The translations under genes were made by a program, and so were the position numbers. A DNA stretch of 64,000 bases from Erysipelotrichaceae bacterium (GTDB lineage Bacteria > Bacillota_I > Bacilli_A > Erysipelotrichales > Erysipelotrichaceae), in the NCBI GenBank assembly GCA_013334325.1, contig JAAXXT010000002.1, positions 49,988 through 113,987 on the forward strand, read 5' to 3'. A model generated the notes under the pieces. That model was not told the DNA's origin. It worked only from the letters and a program-made list of their open reading frames with translations, and ran no database searches. Numbering within the stretch: the first letter of the stretch is position 1; every line of letters begins with the position of its first letter. This document shows, in pieces, positions 63,105 through 64,000 of the stretch.

Positions 63105-63998
63105 CTAATACTGTTTCTTGCCGCGATAGCTCAGCAAGAAACTAATAATACCCAAGACAATCAATAAGGCAACCAAATAGATGAAACTCATCGCACTCGC
63201 AAATCCTATGCCTCCTAATACATTGTATGTTTGAGAGTAGACATAGTTGATGAGTTTACTTTCTGAGAAGTGAGATAAAGTAACCACGGTATAGAAAGCA
63301 TTGATCAAGGTCGTGGTATGCATCGCAGGTAAGGTGATCTTCCAGAATGATTCCCAAGCACTGGCACCATCGATTGAAGCAGCCTCATAGATAGAATGAT
63401 CTATCTTCTGTAAACTGGATAGATAGATAAGGATCTGAACCCCAGAGAACCATAGGATCAAGATAAAACTCGACATTAGGTATTGAACAGGTGTTTGTAG
63501 ATATCGTGGTAAAGTAGCCACAAAAGACATCATCGCTGCGGAATCTGTTAATCCAGCGACTTTTGTCGCTCCTTGAGAGGTCAACTCAGCGATAACAGGA
63601 CCACTGGTAATAACGACAGGTAAGAAGAATATGGTTCTAAATAGACCTTTAAACTTAAACTTTAAATTCAACATCAAAGCGATGATCATAGAGAAGATCA
63701 GTACGATAGGTACGCTCACCAGTGTCTCAACGAAATAACTGATAAGTAACTGGATAAAAGTAGGATCTGCAAACAAGGCTCTTTGATAATTCGCCCAATT
63801 GACAAAAGTCAATACTACCCCATTTGTGGTAACTTGGACAGCATTCATACTATAGGTAAGCGTTTGAATCAAAGGGATAAAGGTAAACAAGGCAAATCCA
63901 ATGATCCAGATCATTATAAAAATATAACCATTACGAGCTTCACGTAAACGATGAGAGATTTGATTTCTCTTTTTAGGAGTTGATTTTACTTTGCTCAT
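63105..63998 (-). CDS. Carbohydrate ABC transporter permease (MalF type)
   Basis: A 297-residue permease with six membrane segments. Its EAA loop is EAASIDGASAWESFWKITLP, as in MalF/UgpA proteins. It precedes the second permease by 8 bases. Only two bases remain before the start codon, so its ribosome site cannot be seen; the sequence MSKVKSTPKKRNQ fits the family's start. Together the pair imports an oligosaccharide, likely the product of the lipoprotein glycosidase. Confidence 0.93.
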   Translation of the reverse strand: MSKVKSTPKKRNQISHRLREARNGYIFIMIWIIGFALFTFIPLIQTLTYSMNAVQVTTNGVVLTFVNWANYQRALFADPTFIQLLISYFVETLVSVPIVLIFSMIIALMLNLKFKFKGLFRTIFFLPVVITSGPVIAELTSQGATKVAGLTDSAAMMSFVATLPRYLQTPVQYLMSSFILILWFSGVQILIYLSSLQKIDHSIYEAASIDGASAWESFWKITLPAMHTTTLINAFYTVVTLSHFSESKLINYVYSQTYNVLGGIGFASAMSFIYLVALLIVLGIISFLLSYRGKKQY

Positions 63999-64000
63999 TG

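Noticed and set aside
1..64000. CRISPR arrays, insertion sequences, prophage or plasmid functions
   Set aside because: No regularly spaced repeats, transposase, integrase or phage structural genes were seen in the window.
1..64000. Mycoplasma genetic code (TGA as Trp)
   Set aside because: Genes such as mal and AtuA end at TGA with ATGA overlaps and full-length products; Trp codons are TGG.

Overview
The window is AT-rich bacterial DNA with short intergenic spaces, Shine-Dalgarno-led genes and the standard genetic code: TGA works as a stop throughout and Trp is TGG, so it is not Mycoplasma code 4. Most genes lie on the minus strand. The protein families point to an anaerobic, fermentative low-GC Gram-positive relative: DegV, a LytR-CpsA-Psr protein, YolD with a UvrX-type polymerase, paired U32 proteins, a flavodiiron protein with rubredoxin, and a glutamate mutase pathway. 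A Mollicutes-like or Erysipelotrichia-like member of the Bacillota (for example the Acholeplasma/Izemoplasma/Haloplasma neighbourhood) would fit. This is inference; no rRNA is present to settle it.

Layout. 1-9.1 kb: partial GH20 hexosaminidase and a GNAT acetyltransferase, a CPBP protease, an anchored surface protein, DegV, a nitroreductase, a membrane diguanylate cyclase and two SIS-domain sugar-phosphate proteins. 9.1-19.1 kb: ten minus-strand genes in two transcription units. Two-subunit class I fumarase and malic enzyme come first. After a leader with its own terminator come a P-loop protein, glutamate mutase S/L/E, methylaspartate ammonia-lyase, an AtuA-family protein and a DUF4387 protein. 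19.1-28.5 kb: Qnr-like pentapeptide protein, Fe-S aldo/keto reductase, nucleoside deoxyribosyltransferase, a lipoprotein, an HD-GYP protein, an LCP protein, and YolD with a Y-family polymerase. 28.6-29.2 kb: six tRNA genes (Val-Thr-Tyr-Gln-Lys-Gly in transcription order). 29.3-42.9 kb: housekeeping genes including alanine racemase, guaB-guaA, a secreted metallo-beta-lactamase-fold protein, TrmH, U32 proteins, transporters, threonine aldolase, peroxiredoxin, a GH13 glucosidase and a YggS protein. 42.8-54 kb: aminotransferase/MFS/DUF1287 operon, rubredoxin, a beta-propeller lipoprotein, flavodiiron protein, a phosphodiester glycosidase-like protein, and the speD-speE-HAD operon. 54-64 kb: a glycan-use operon running off the right edge (two ABC permeases, two GH144-like proteins, LacI regulator, GH35, GH31).

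How it works together. The central block should convert L-glutamate to 3-methylaspartate and then mesaconate. The linked class I fumarase could hydrate mesaconate to citramalate, as two-subunit relatives do in other bacteria. The usual citramalate lyase genes are absent from the window, and an AtuA/DUF4387 pair sits where they might be expected. This block, with its structured leader, is the best candidate here for an incompletely described system. The right-hand operon looks like import and intracellular trimming of an oligosaccharide released outside the cell by a lipoprotein GH144-like enzyme.

Limits: assignments rest on reading motifs and overall resemblance by eye; no database search or structure prediction was run.
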